Shown: positions 31,178 to 39,962, numbered from the stretch's first letter. The stretch is 41,889 nucleotides of DNA from Roseomonas sp. (GCA_020250005.1 JADCES010000066.1:1-41889), one strand, 5' to 3'. Translations and numbers: made by a program. Notes: generated from the sequence alone by a model not told the origin.

Positions 31178-31837
31178 ATGAATGAACGCATCCTGCTGAT
31201 CAACCCGAATTGCAGCGTTAGCTGCACGGATGGCATTGCCGCCGCCATCGCCCCCTTCGCCGCCCCCGGCCTGCCGCGGATTGACGTGACCCGGCTGGAA
31301 GAAGGCCCGCCCGCCATCATCACCTGGCGGGATTGGTATGGCGTGGCCGAGCCGCTTTGCCGCCGCGTCGCTGCCGAACCCGCTGATGCCTATATCATCG
31401 GCTGCGTCTCCGACCCCGGGATCGAGGCCGTGCGCATGGTGACCGACAAGCCCGTTTTCGGCCCCTTGCGCTGTTCCATCGCCACCGCGTTGAACCGCGC
31501 CGAGAATTTCGGCATGATCGCCTTCACCGACAAATCCAAGCCGCGGCAGCGCCGCGTCCTGCAAAGCATGGGGGTAGAGGCGCGCATGGTCGCCTCCATC
31601 GCGCTCAATCTGGATATGGAAGTGCTGACAGACCCGGTGGCGCCGCGCGCCCGCATCCAGGCGGTGGCGCGGGAATTGGTGGCACTTGGCGCGGAGGCCG
31701 TGATCCTGGGCTGCGCCGGCATGGCGCATCATCGCGCAGCGGCTGAGGATGCTTGCGGCGTGCCCGTGATTGAACCAAGCCAGGCGGCGGCGGTGCAGGC
31801 CATTCTGGCGGTGGTGGCTGCGCGGGGCATGGGCTGA
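31178..31837 (+). CDS. Asp/Glu/hydantoin racemase family protein
   Basis: A 219-residue cofactor-independent racemase of the Asp/Glu/hydantoin superfamily. The paired catalytic cysteines are Cys76 in IIGCVSDPGIEA and Cys179 in VILGCAGMAHH. MNERILLINPNCS is the typical start. It may racemise hydantoins, allantoin or an amino acid; no hydantoinase is nearby, so the role is open. A 10-base palindrome ATTCATGAAT (31174-31183) spans the start codon. It is separated by 54 bases from ruvC and probably transcribed apart from it. Confidence 0.84.
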   Translation: MNERILLINPNCSVSCTDGIAAAIAPFAAPGLPRIDVTRLEEGPPAIITWRDWYGVAEPLCRRVAAEPADAYIIGCVSDPGIEAVRMVTDKPVFGPLRCSIATALNRAENFGMIAFTDKSKPRQRRVLQSMGVEARMVASIALNLDMEVLTDPVAPRARIQAVARELVALGAEAVILGCAGMAHHRAAAEDACGVPVIEPSQAAAVQAILAVVAARGMG

Positions 31838-31891
31838 CGCTCCGCCAGCGCCCATGAAGCCTTGGCGGGGCCGATCTGCTAGTCTTGCCCC

Positions 31892-32410
31892 ATGGCTTCA
31901 CGCGCGATTCGCATCCTCGGGCTTGATCCCGGCCTTCAGCATACCGGCTGGGGGCTGATCGAAACCGATGGCTATCGGCTGCGCTTCGTGGCCGAAGGCG
32001 TTGTCTCCACTTCCGCCCGCGATGCCTTGGGCGACCGCCTTTTAATCCTGCATCAGGGCCTCGCAGAGACCTTCGCCAATCTTCAGCCCGATGAAGCGGC
32101 GGTGGAAAACACCTATGTCGCGCGTAATCCGGAAAGCGCCCTCAAGCTCGGCCAGGCACGTGGCATTGTCATGCTGGCGCCGCGCCTGGCCGGCCTGCCA
32201 GTCGCGGAATATGGCGCCATGGAAGTGAAACGCGCCGTGGTCGGCAATGGCCACGCCGCCAAGGAACAGGTGCAGGCCATGGTGCGCCATCTCCTGCCCG
32301 GTGTTGCCTTCCGCCGGGCGGATGCCGCGGATGCTCTCGCCATTGCCATCTGCCACGCGCATCACCGCCAGACCAAGAAGATGCTGGCGAAAGGCTATGC
32401 AACCGCATGA
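31892..32410 (+). CDS. ruvC: Crossover junction endodeoxyribonuclease RuvC
   Basis: Holliday junction resolvase, 172 residues. Catalytic acids are Asp12 (ILGLDPGLQHTGWG), Glu72 (AVENTYVARNP) and Asp144/Asp147 in RADAADALAIAICHAH. All four are intact. It starts the ruvC-ruvA-ruvB group and overlaps ruvA by 4 bases (ATGA). Confidence 0.97.
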   Translation: MASRAIRILGLDPGLQHTGWGLIETDGYRLRFVAEGVVSTSARDALGDRLLILHQGLAETFANLQPDEAAVENTYVARNPESALKLGQARGIVMLAPRLAGLPVAEYGAMEVKRAVVGNGHAAKEQVQAMVRHLLPGVAFRRADAADALAIAICHAHHRQTKKMLAKGYATA

Positions 32411-33024
32411 TCGGCAAGCTCACCGGCCGGCTGGACAGCACCCATGAAGGCGGCTGCATCCTGGATGTGAATGGCGTCGGCTACCTGCTTTCCTGCTCCC
32501 GCAAAACCCTCGATGCCCTATCGGCCCGCGAAGGCCCACAGCGCGTGCTGGTCGAAACCCACCTCCGGCAAGATGCCATCACCCTATTCGGCTTCGCCGA
32601 TGCGCAGGAACGCGAAGCCTTCCTCGCCCTCATCGAAGTCAAAACCGTCGGCCCACAAAAGGCCCTGCTGGTGCTCTCGGGCCTAACCCCCGCCGAACTC
32701 GCTCGCGCCATCGCCGCCAAGGAACGCAAACGCCTCGGCGCCGTGAAGGGCCTGGGTGCGGCCACCGCCAACCGCATCGTGGACGAACCCGCCATGCAAA
32801 AATGGGCGGTCGGACGCATCACCCCCAGCGAAGATGGCGAAGGCGCTATCATCGCCCCACCCGATGCCAATAGCATGGAAGCAGACGCCATCTCCGCCCT
32901 CGTGAACCTCGGCCTGAAACGCCCGGAAGCCACCACCGCCATCACCCGCGCGGCGAAACGCCTCGGCCCAGACGCCAGCCTCAACGACCTCATCCGAGAC
33001 GGGTTGAAGGAGATGGCGCGGTGA
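32407..33024 (+). CDS. ruvA: Holliday junction branch migration complex subunit RuvA
   Basis: A 205-residue DNA-junction-binding subunit that loads RuvB. The N-terminal OB-fold (MIGKLTGRLDSTHEGGCILDVNGVGYLLSC), the HhH region EVKTVGPQKALLVLSGLTP and KGLGAATANRIV, and the C-terminal RuvB-binding domain (ADAISALVNLGLKRPEATTAI) are all present. In most genomes ruvB follows directly; here 232 bases of inverted repeats intervene. Confidence 0.96.
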   Translation: MIGKLTGRLDSTHEGGCILDVNGVGYLLSCSRKTLDALSAREGPQRVLVETHLRQDAITLFGFADAQEREAFLALIEVKTVGPQKALLVLSGLTPAELARAIAAKERKRLGAVKGLGAATANRIVDEPAMQKWAVGRITPSEDGEGAIIAPPDANSMEADAISALVNLGLKRPEATTAITRAAKRLGPDASLNDLIRDGLKEMAR

Positions 33025-33041
33025 TGGGGGGGTGGTGGTCT

Positions 33042-33242
33042 GCGGGGGCGCTGCCCCCGCGCCCCCGCCGGGGAGACAGTGTCTCCCCGGACCCCGCCAA
33101 TACGGGGCCGGGTGGGGAGAGGGGCTCAGCGCGCCCGCTTGCCCGGCGCTTCCCGCGTGCCCCTCTCCCCACCCGGCCCCATGATGGAGGTCCAGGAGGA
33201 TGCATTCCTCCTGGCGGGGGGGCGGGGGGCAGAGCCCCCCGC
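33042..33242. repeat. Nested perfect inverted repeats between ruvA and ruvB
   Basis: Six perfect inverted repeats lie side by side in this gap: GCGGGGGC/GCCCCCGC (33042-33060), CCGGGGAGACA/TGTCTCCCCGG (33068-33090), CCCCG/CGGGG (33092-33107), a 22-bp pair (33104-33125 and 33159-33180, 33-base spacer), CCAGGAGGA/TCCTCCTGG (33192-33214) and GCGGGGGGC/GCCCCCCGC (33222-33242). The whole is extremely GC-rich, unlike the coding DNA around it. It looks like an intergenic repeat family (REP/BIME-like) inserted inside an operon. Confidence 0.85.
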
Positions 33243-33256
33243 GGAGCCCACCCCCC

Positions 33257-34297
33257 ATGACCGACACCGATCGTCTTTCCACCCCGTCCCGGCTTGAGGA
33301 GGATGGGGCTGAGGTCTCGCTCCGCCCGCAGACCTTGGATGATTTCACCGGGCAGCGTGGCTTGCGGGAGAATTTGCGCGTTTTCATTGGGGCGGCGCGG
33401 GCGCGGGCTGAGGCGATGGATCATGTTCTGTTTCATGGCCCGCCTGGTCTTGGGAAGACGACTTTGGCGCAGATTGTGGCGCGTGAATTGGGGGTTGGTT
33501 TCCGGGCGACTTCGGGCCCTGCCTGGCAGCGTGCGGGTGATTTGGCCGCGATCCTGACCAATTTGCAGCCGCGTGATGTGTTGTTTGTGGATGAGATTCA
33601 TCGTTTGCAGCCGGCGATCGAGGAAACGCTTTATCCCGCGATGGAGGATTTCCAGCTTGATCTGATTATTGGTGAGGGGCCGGCCGCGCGCACGGTGCGG
33701 ATTGATTTGCCGCCTTTCACGCTGATTGGGGCGACGACCAGGGCGGGGTTATTGGCGACACCTTTGCGGGATCGCTTCGGCATTCCCTTGCGTTTGGTGC
33801 TTTATACGCCTGAGGAGTTGCTGGGCATTGTGACGCGCGGCGCGCGCAAATTGGGGTTTGACTTGTCCGAAGATGGCGCGCGGGAGATTGCGAGCCGTTC
33901 GCGCGGCACGCCGCGTATTGCGGGGCGCCTGCTGCGGCGCGTGCGGGATTTTGCCTTGGTGGAGGATAAGGTTGCGGACCGTGCGATGGCGGATGCGGCG
34001 CTTCGGCGGTTGGAGGTTGATGCGCTGGGCCTTGATGCGATGGACCGACGGTATTTGGCGCGTATTGCCGAACATCATAATGGCGGCCCGGTCGGGATTG
34101 AGACGCTGGCCGCCGCACTGGCGGAAAGCCGGGATACGCTCGAAGAAGTGGTGGAGCCTTTCCTGATTCAGGAGGGGCTGGTGTTGCGCACGCCGCGCGG
34201 GCGCGTTTTGGGGGATCGCGGCTGGCGGCATTTGGGGCTCAGCCCGCCGGCCGGGGTGCAGCCTTTGCTCGATTTGCTCGGGGATCAGGAGGGGTGA
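33257..34297 (+). CDS. ruvB: Holliday junction ATP-dependent DNA helicase RuvB
   Basis: AAA+ motor of the RuvABC complex, 346 residues. Walker [14 protein letters not shown] (60-72), Walker [12 protein letters not shown] (108-118), sensor [18 protein letters not shown] and the C-terminal winged helix ([14 protein letters not shown]) are complete. The ATG at 33257 has GGAG 10 bases upstream. The frame stays open through the repeats back to 33200, but that stretch is repeat DNA and not RuvB. Stop overlaps the ybgC start (GTGA). Confidence 0.97.
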   Translation: MTDTDRLSTPSRLEEDGAEVSLRPQTLDDFTGQRGLRENLRVFIGAARARAEAMDHVLFHGPPGLGKTTLAQIVARELGVGFRATSGPAWQRAGDLAAILTNLQPRDVLFVDEIHRLQPAIEETLYPAMEDFQLDLIIGEGPAARTVRIDLPPFTLIGATTRAGLLATPLRDRFGIPLRLVLYTPEELLGIVTRGARKLGFDLSEDGAREIASRSRGTPRIAGRLLRRVRDFALVEDKVADRAMADAALRRLEVDALGLDAMDRRYLARIAEHHNGGPVGIETLAAALAESRDTLEEVVEPFLIQEGLVLRTPRGRVLGDRGWRHLGLSPPAGVQPLLDLLGDQEG

Positions 34298-34719
34298 GCG
34301 CGCCGCATCTCTGGCCCATCCGCGTTTATTTTGAGGATACGGATGCGGGTGGCGTTGCCTATCACGCGCGCTATTTGCATTGGGCGGAGCGTGCGCGGAC
34401 GGAAGCCTTGCGCGCCATGGGTTTGCCGCACCAGGAAATGATCGCGCGCCATGGTGTCTTCCTCGTGGTGCGGCGGCTTGAAGTGGAGTATTTCAAACCG
34501 GCGCGACTCGACGAATCGGTGGTGGTGGAAACGCATATTCGCCGTGTGACGGGCGTGCAGGTGGTGCTGCGCCAGGTGGTGCGGCGTGACGCCGGTGAGG
34601 TGCTGGCGGTGCTGGATGTGCGGCTGGCTTCCGTGGGGCAGGGGGGAGCAAGGCCGGTGCCCTTGCCGGAGCCGTGGCGTTCGGCGCTGCGTGCGGTGGC
34701 GGAAGCGGCGCCGGGGTGA
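34294..34719 (+). CDS. ybgC: Tol-Pal-associated acyl-CoA thioesterase YbgC
   Basis: Hotdog-fold thioesterase of 141 residues. The active-site motif is [25 protein letters not shown] with the catalytic Asp of DTDAGG. It is the usual first gene of tol-pal clusters and acts on acyl-CoA or acyl-ACP, possibly in phospholipid metabolism. The GTG start overlaps the ruvB stop by 4 bases. Confidence 0.93.
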   Translation: MSAPHLWPIRVYFEDTDAGGVAYHARYLHWAERARTEALRAMGLPHQEMIARHGVFLVVRRLEVEYFKPARLDESVVVETHIRRVTGVQVVLRQVVRRDAGEVLAVLDVRLASVGQGGARPVPLPEPWRSALRAVAEAAPG

Positions 34720-34732
34720 ACAAGTTTCTGCC

Positions 34733-34752
34733 GGGAAAAGGCCGCTTTTCCC
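34733..34752. repeat. Hairpin between ybgC and tolQ
   Basis: GGGAAAAG (34733-34740), a 4-base loop and CTTTTCCC (34745-34752), starting 14 bases after the ybgC stop. No T-run follows, so it may modulate read-through or mRNA stability and not terminate. Confidence 0.5.
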
Positions 34753-34818
34753 AGGCTTTATGTTTCGGGTGGCCTTGGCCGCCGGCAATCGTCCTGTTTG
34801 GGGCGAAGGAGATGTGGC

Positions 34819-35565
34819 GTGGATCGTAGCGTGACCACTCAGGCGTTTGGGCAGGTAGCCCATGACATGTCGCTTTGGGGCCTGTTTTTGCAGGCCGATT
34901 GGGTCGTGAAATCCGTGATGATCGGGCTGCTGCTGGCCAGCATCTGGGTCTGGGCGGTGGTGTTCGAAAAAGTCGTTGCCATGCGGCGCATCAACAAGGC
35001 GGCGGATGGGTTTGAGGATCGCTTCTGGTCCGGCGGCAGCCTGGATGAGCTTTATGCGCGCGAGGGCGAGCAGCCGACACACCCGATGGCCGCGGTCTTT
35101 GGCGCGGCCATGCGCGAATGGCGCCGGAGCCTGGGCGGGGCCAGTGTGCTGGGCGGCGCCAAGGAACGCGTGGAACGCGCCATGGGGGTGACGATTGGGC
35201 GGGAAATGGAAAGGCTGGAACGCTGGATGGTGTTTCTGGCCTCCGTCGGTTCGGTCGGGCCGTTTGTTGGGCTTTTCGGCACGGTCTGGGGGATCATGAA
35301 TTCCTTCTCGGCCATTGCGGGGATGCAGAATACAAATTTGGCCGTGGTGGCGCCGGGGATTGCGGAAGCGCTGTTTGCCACCGCGATTGGTCTGGTGGCC
35401 GCCATTCCGGCGGTGCTGGCGTACAACAAGATCAATACGGATCTGGCGCGCTTTGCCGCGCGGCTTGAAGGTTTCGCCACTGAATTTGGCGCCATCCTGT
35501 CGCGGCAGACGGAAGCGGCGGCGAATGATGGTGGGCCGCGCAGCCCGAACCAGGCGGCGGAATAG
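34819..35565 (+). CDS. tolQ: Tol-Pal system inner-membrane protein TolQ
   Basis: Proton-channel component of the Tol-Pal envelope machine (ExbB/TolQ family), 248 residues. The first membrane segment is VVKSVMIGLLLASIWVWAVV; the later pair includes FLASVGSVGPFVGLFGTVWG and AEALFATAIGLVAAIPAVLAYN. I take the GTG at 34819 because AAGGAG lies 7 bases upstream; GTG 34831 and ATG 34867 are in frame but lack a site. It is followed by tolR after 3 bases. Confidence 0.95.
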   Translation: MDRSVTTQAFGQVAHDMSLWGLFLQADWVVKSVMIGLLLASIWVWAVVFEKVVAMRRINKAADGFEDRFWSGGSLDELYAREGEQPTHPMAAVFGAAMREWRRSLGGASVLGGAKERVERAMGVTIGREMERLERWMVFLASVGSVGPFVGLFGTVWGIMNSFSAIAGMQNTNLAVVAPGIAEALFATAIGLVAAIPAVLAYNKINTDLARFAARLEGFATEFGAILSRQTEAAANDGGPRSPNQAAE

Positions 35566-35568
35566 GCC

Positions 35569-36111
35569 ATGGGGGCTTCTCTGTCAGGCGGGCGGTCTTC
35601 CGGGCGGTCTCGCTACCGGCCCATGGCGGAAATCAATGTCACGCCCTTTGTGGATGTGATGCTGGTGCTGCTGATCATTTTCATGGTCGCGGCACCCTTG
35701 ATGACGGTGGGTGTGCCGGTGGATTTGCCGAAAACCACCGCCCAGCCGCTCAATCAGGAAACCGAACCGCTGACCATTACGGTGAACCCGGAAGGCAAGA
35801 TTTTCTTGCAGGAAACGGAAGTGCCTTTGGAAGGGTTGGTTCCGCGGCTGCAGGCGATCATGCGTGAACAGCCGCAGGGCGCGCCGGAGCGTCGGATTTT
35901 TGTCCGTGGTGACAGGGCGATTTCCTATGGCCGCGTGATGGAGGTGATGGGCACCATCGCCGGTGCGGGCTTTACCCGCGTGGCCTTATTGGCGGAACAG
36001 CCAGCGGGGCCGCAGCCAGGCGCCGCAGCGCCGGCGGGAAGGCCCGGGACCCAGCCGGCGCGCCCGGCCGCGCCCGCGCCCAATCGCCCGGCCCAGCCGC
36101 CCCGCGGCTGA
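35569..36111 (+). CDS. tolR: Tol-Pal system protein TolR with Pro/Ala-rich tail
   Basis: Proton-coupling partner of TolQ, 180 residues. A cytoplasmic N-terminus (RSRYRPMAEINVTPF) leads into one membrane helix VDVMLVLLIIFMVAAPL (28-44) carrying the proton-binding Asp29, then a periplasmic domain. The last ~40 residues are a Pro/Ala-rich tail (after LLAEQPAGPQPG), longer than the usual ~145-residue TolR. The extension resembles the linker of TolA that follows. Confidence 0.93.
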   Translation: MGASLSGGRSSGRSRYRPMAEINVTPFVDVMLVLLIIFMVAAPLMTVGVPVDLPKTTAQPLNQETEPLTITVNPEGKIFLQETEVPLEGLVPRLQAIMREQPQGAPERRIFVRGDRAISYGRVMEVMGTIAGAGFTRVALLAEQPAGPQPGAAAPAGRPGTQPARPAAPAPNRPAQPPRG

Positions 36112-36132
36112 GGGCCGGGGAAGGAGAGAGCC

Positions 36133-37155
36133 TTGCCCCGGGCCCTGCCCGATAAGCGCCTGAATAAATGGCTGATGCTCTCGGCGGGGCTGCATGCTGC
36201 GCTGCTGGGCATCGGGGCCTTGTTTTCGCTTGCGCGCCCCATTCCTGAACCGCAGGAACAGGGCATCGCGGTGGAGCTTGTGGCGCCCGGCCCGGCGCAA
36301 ATGGCGCGCGCGGATACGCCCTCACCGAACCCGGCGCAGACCTCGACCCCCGCGCCAACCCCGCCGACGCCCGAGCCACCCGCGCCAGAGCCGCCGCGCA
36401 ATGCGCCGCCTGAGCCAACGCCGCCGCCACCACCCCCGCCGCCGGCGCCTGCAGCCGCGCCAACGCCCGCGCCGCCAAGCCCGGCGCGGCCGACGCCGCC
36501 TGCACCGGCCCCGGCGCCAAGCCCTGAGCCTTCACCCGCACCGCGCGTGCAGCCGCAAACGCCAACGCCCCAGCCGACACCGCCACAGCAACCGGCAGCG
36601 CAGCCGCCACGCCCGGAACCGCCCTTGCCCCTACCGCCGCCCCCGGTGCCGCCACCGCCTGAGCCTTCGCGCCAGGCGGGTACGGGGCAGACGCCGCCCG
36701 TGGCGAGGCCGCAGGAAAACAGCACTTCGGTACAGAATACGCTGGAGCGGCTGCGCGCCCAGCAGCAGCAGGACCGCGCGCCGACCGCGCGGCCCAATCC
36801 TTCCGGCGCGCCGCGCCAGGGTGGGGGTTCGCCCAGTGGAAACGCAGCACTGACGCAGGGGGAGATACGCGGCCTCGCGGCGCAGGTTGAAGAATGCTGG
36901 AATGTGGATGCTGGCATGCTCGGGCTTGAAGGTATTGTTGTTGAATTGCGCGTGCAGCTGGATGGCCAGGGCAATGTCCGCAATGTGGTGCCGGCGGGGA
37001 ATATGCCTTCCGATCCACGCGTGCGGTCTGTATTCGAATCGGCGCGGCGTGCTCTATTGGCACCTGCGTGCAATCCGCTGAAGGTGCCGCCGGACAAGTT
37101 TTCCTTCGTCATGGGTTCCACCTTTCGCTTCAATGCGCGCGGGCTGGTGCGCTGA
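36133..37155 (+). CDS. tolA: Tol-Pal system protein TolA with proline-rich linker
   Basis: Links the inner-membrane Tol motor to Pal. TTG is the start codon at 36133, supported by AAGGAG 6 bases upstream. The 340-residue protein has one membrane segment (about 12-34), then from about 57 to 205 a low-complexity Pro-rich stretch in place of the long alpha-helix of enterobacterial TolA. The C-terminal domain (about 245-340) has the TonB/TolA pattern GEIRGLAAQVEECWNVDAG with Cys255 and Cys313, which may form a disulfide. Annotated by position and C-terminal domain. Confidence 0.92.
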   Translation: MPRALPDKRLNKWLMLSAGLHAALLGIGALFSLARPIPEPQEQGIAVELVAPGPAQMARADTPSPNPAQTSTPAPTPPTPEPPAPEPPRNAPPEPTPPPPPPPPAPAAAPTPAPPSPARPTPPAPAPAPSPEPSPAPRVQPQTPTPQPTPPQQPAAQPPRPEPPLPLPPPPVPPPPEPSRQAGTGQTPPVARPQENSTSVQNTLERLRAQQQQDRAPTARPNPSGAPRQGGGSPSGNAALTQGEIRGLAAQVEECWNVDAGMLGLEGIVVELRVQLDGQGNVRNVVPAGNMPSDPRVRSVFESARRALLAPACNPLKVPPDKFSFVMGSTFRFNARGLVR

Positions 37156-37171
37156 ATTCAGGATGATGGGT

Positions 37172-38518
37172 ATGACAACAAGACGCTCCCTTCTGCTTGG
37201 TGCCGCGGGCGCGGTGACGGTCTCGGGCCTTGCGGGCGCGCCGGATGCGGCCTTTGCGCAAGGGGCGGTGATTGACATCACGCGTGCGCGCACCAACCCG
37301 ATCCCCATCGCCATTCCGGATTTCGCGGGCACTGGTGATGGCCAACGTTTCGGGCGCGATATTGCCCGCGTGGTGCAGGATAATCTGCGCAATTCCGGAT
37401 TGTTTCGCCCGGTGGCGCGCCAGGCCTTCATCCAAACGCCGGAAGCCGCCGCGCAAACCCCGCGGTTTCAGGATTGGCGCGTGATCGGCGCGCAGGCGCT
37501 GACCACGGGGCGCGCGGATGTGCAGGGCGGCAATTTGCGCGTGGAATTCCGCCTTTGGGATGTGCTGCCCGAAACCATGTTGCAAGGCACGGCCTTTACC
37601 GCGCCAACCAGCAATTGGCGGCGCATCGCGCATCTGATCTCTGACGTCATCTATGAAAGATTGCTGGGCGAGAAAGGCTATTTCGATACGCGCATCGTCT
37701 ATATCGCTGAATCCGGCCCGCGCGATCGCCGGCTGCGCAGGCTGGCGATCATGGATCAGGATGGCGAAAACAATGCCTTCCTGACGGATGGGCGAGAAGC
37801 CGCCCTGACACCGCGCTTTCATCCGGCGGCGGACCGCGTGGCCTTCATGTCCTATCAGAACCGCGAACAGCCGCGCGTTGTGCTGTTTGATCTCAATACG
37901 CGCGCGCAACAGGTGCTTGGCAATTTCCCGGGCATGACACTCTCGCCACGCTTTGCGCCGGATGGCCGTTCCGTCGTGCTTTCCGCCATGCGCGGCGGCG
38001 ATGCGAATATCTATGCGGTTGATTTGGCAAGCCGGCGCGAAAGGCAGCTCACCAGCGGCAGCGCGCTTGATGTCAGCCCCTGCTATTCGCCGGATGGCAC
38101 GCAGATTGTGTTCAATTCCGATCGCGGTGGCGATCAGCAGCTTTATGTGATGGATGCGAATGGCGGTGGCATTCGCCGCATTTCCTTCGGCCGCGGGCGC
38201 TACGCGACACCGGTCTGGTCACCGCGCGGTGATTTGATCGCCTTCACCCGCTTTGGCAGCGGCAGCTTCGCCATTGGCGTGATGCGCCCCGATGGTTCAG
38301 GTGAACGCATCCTGTCCGAAGGTTGGAAAATGGAGGCGCCAAGCTTCGCGCCCAATGGCCGCATGCTGGTCTTTGGCCGGGAAACCCGCGCCACCGATGC
38401 GCGCGGCAGCGGATTTTCGGCACGCATCCACACCATAGACATAGCGGGCTTCAATGAACGGCCCTTGCCGACACCAACCGATGCCACGGACCCGACATGG
38501 TCGCCCTTGCTCTCCTGA
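37172..38518 (+). CDS. tolB: Tol-Pal system periplasmic protein TolB
   Basis: Periplasmic beta-propeller that binds Pal and TolA, 448 residues. I chose the ATG at 37172, 8 bases after AGGA; in-frame ATGs at 37163 and 37166 have no spaced site. The signal begins MTTRRSLLLGAAGAVTVSG and a cleavage site after AFA is likely. The pair of arginines looks Tat-like. The N-terminal domain (IAIPDFAGTGDGQRFGRDIARVVQDNL) is followed by propeller repeats such as LTPRFHPAADRVAFMSYQ and SPDGTQIVFNSDRGGDQQLY. Confidence 0.95.
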   Translation: MTTRRSLLLGAAGAVTVSGLAGAPDAAFAQGAVIDITRARTNPIPIAIPDFAGTGDGQRFGRDIARVVQDNLRNSGLFRPVARQAFIQTPEAAAQTPRFQDWRVIGAQALTTGRADVQGGNLRVEFRLWDVLPETMLQGTAFTAPTSNWRRIAHLISDVIYERLLGEKGYFDTRIVYIAESGPRDRRLRRLAIMDQDGENNAFLTDGREAALTPRFHPAADRVAFMSYQNREQPRVVLFDLNTRAQQVLGNFPGMTLSPRFAPDGRSVVLSAMRGGDANIYAVDLASRRERQLTSGSALDVSPCYSPDGTQIVFNSDRGGDQQLYVMDANGGGIRRISFGRGRYATPVWSPRGDLIAFTRFGSGSFAIGVMRPDGSGERILSEGWKMEAPSFAPNGRMLVFGRETRATDARGSGFSARIHTIDIAGFNERPLPTPTDATDPTWSPLLS

Positions 38519-38538
38519 AGGTTTTCGCAGGTTTTGGC

Positions 38539-38567
38539 TTGACCGCAGCGGATCGAGCCTTTACCGC
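38539..38567 (+). promoter_or_regulatory. Candidate separate promoter of pal
   Basis: TTGACC (38539-38544) and TACCGC (38562-38567) are 17 bases apart in the 88-base tolB-pal gap, 39 bases before the pal ATG. The -35 is good, the -10 poor. Extra pal transcription would fit its high abundance, but this is weak evidence. Confidence 0.3.
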
Positions 38568-38606
38568 AACGCACAAAGCTACGATTTTCCTGAAAGGAAA
38601 CCAGTC

Positions 38607-39074
38607 ATGAAGTTGAAATTCCTAGGTATTGCAGGGCTTGCGCTGCTCGCCGCCTGCTCGAGTTCCGACAATAGCAGCAGCACGGGGGCCGGCATGGGCG
38701 GCGCGGGCAATATCCGCCCGGGCAGCCAGGAAGATTTGGTCGCCAATGTGGGCGATCGCGTCTTCTTCGATTTTGACCGCAGCAATATCCGCGCCGATCA
38801 GCGCCCGGTCTTGCAGCGCCAGGCGGAATGGATGGGCCGCTTCCCGGAAGTGCGGGTCCAGGTGGAAGGCCACACCGATGAACGCGGCACGCGCGAATAC
38901 AACCTGGCCCTTGGTCAGCGCCGCGCCAATGCGGCGCGCGATGTCCTGGTGGCGGGTGGCGTGAACCCGACGCGGATTTCCACCATCTCCTACGGCAAGG
39001 ATCAGCCGGCGGCGTTGGGTTCGGATGAAAGCGCCTGGGCGCAGAACCGCCGCGCTGTCACAGTGGTGCGGTAA
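38607..39074 (+). CDS. pal: Peptidoglycan-associated lipoprotein Pal
   Basis: Outer-membrane lipoprotein, 155 residues. The lipobox LLAAC ends at Cys17, the lipid-modified residue. A Ser/Gly-rich linker precedes the OmpA-like domain VFFDFDRSNIRADQRPVL, with VQVEGHTDERGTREYN and LALGQRRANAARD as peptidoglycan-binding motifs. AAGGA precedes the ATG. It binds TolB and holds the outer membrane to the wall. Confidence 0.96.
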   Translation: MKLKFLGIAGLALLAACSSSDNSSSTGAGMGGAGNIRPGSQEDLVANVGDRVFFDFDRSNIRADQRPVLQRQAEWMGRFPEVRVQVEGHTDERGTREYNLALGQRRANAARDVLVAGGVNPTRISTISYGKDQPAALGSDESAWAQNRRAVTVVR

Positions 39075-39113
39075 GGGAAAGGGGCGCTGCCTCGGTGGCG
39101 CCGCTTGATCAGC

Positions 39114-39962
39114 ATGTCGCACACAACCTCCGTTTTCCGCTTGGCCGTTTTAGGTCTTGGGCTGGCGCTTGCCGCCCCTGCGCATGCCCAGGTGGAAACG
39201 CGGGAGGGCATTGCGCTGCAAAACCAGATTCTGGATTTGCGGCGGGAACTTGATGCGCTGCGCCGTGGTGGTGCCGTGGCCGCGCCAAGCGCGCCTTCAC
39301 GCGGCCCCGCCGCTTCAGGTGATTTGGTGCAGCAATTGCTGGTGCGCGTGCAGGAGCTTGAGGAAGAAAACCGTCGCCTGCGCGGTCGCGCCGATGTGGC
39401 CGACAATAATGAACGGCAATTGCGCGCCGAAATCGAAAAGCTGCGCGGTGATTTGGATTTCCGCCTGCAAGCCCTGGAAAGAGGGGCTGGCCGGCCGGCC
39501 GCCCCGCGCCCTCCTCAGCCGGGGCCGGCGGCGCAAGCCCAGCCAGCCCCGGCCAGCCCGGCACCCTCCAGCGCCCCTAGGACGCCGGAGCGCGCCATCG
39601 CCGATGGGCAGGCCGCACTCGCCCGGCGCGAATTTGCCGTGGCCGAGGCCGCCGCGCGGGAAGCGATCCGCGCCCGCCCCGGTGCCCGCGCCCAGGATGC
39701 GCATTTGCTGTTGGCTGATTCGCTGATGGGCAAGCGGGATTTCCAGAATGCCGCGCTTGCCTATGATGAGGCCTTCAGCCGCAACCGCCAGGGTGCCCGC
39801 GCGCCAGAGGCGATGATTGGTCTGGCCAATGCCTTCCAGGGTTTTGGTGCGCGGCGTGAGGCCTGCGAGACGCTGGACAATTTGCGCTCCAATTTCCCGA
39901 ACCTGTCTGGCCCACAGGCGGAACGCGCAGCCGATAGCCGCCGCCGCGCGCAATGCCGGTGA
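39114..39962 (+). CDS. cpoB: Tol-Pal coordinator CpoB (YbgF)
   Basis: Periplasmic protein of 282 residues. A signal peptide (cleavage after AHA, residue 25) is followed by coiled-coil segments (NQILDLRRELDAL and VQELEEENRRLRGRA), a Pro/Ala linker, and TPR repeats in the last ~125 residues (AIADGQAALARREFAVAEAAAREAI and GKRDFQNAALAYDEAF). CpoB tunes PBP1B activity during outer-membrane constriction in E. coli. The start is the ATG at 39114; an in-frame TTG at 39105 would add three residues. A clear ribosome site is not visible. Confidence 0.9.
   Translation: MSHTTSVFRLAVLGLGLALAAPAHAQVETREGIALQNQILDLRRELDALRRGGAVAAPSAPSRGPAASGDLVQQLLVRVQELEEENRRLRGRADVADNNERQLRAEIEKLRGDLDFRLQALERGAGRPAAPRPPQPGPAAQAQPAPASPAPSSAPRTPERAIADGQAALARREFAVAEAAAREAIRARPGARAQDAHLLLADSLMGKRDFQNAALAYDEAFSRNRQGARAPEAMIGLANAFQGFGARREACETLDNLRSNFPNLSGPQAERAADSRRRAQCR

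Noticed and set aside
33042-33242. The ruvA-ruvB repeats as a CRISPR array or an attenuator
   Set aside because: The elements are inverted and of different sequence, with no regular repeat-spacer pattern and no T-run, so neither fits.
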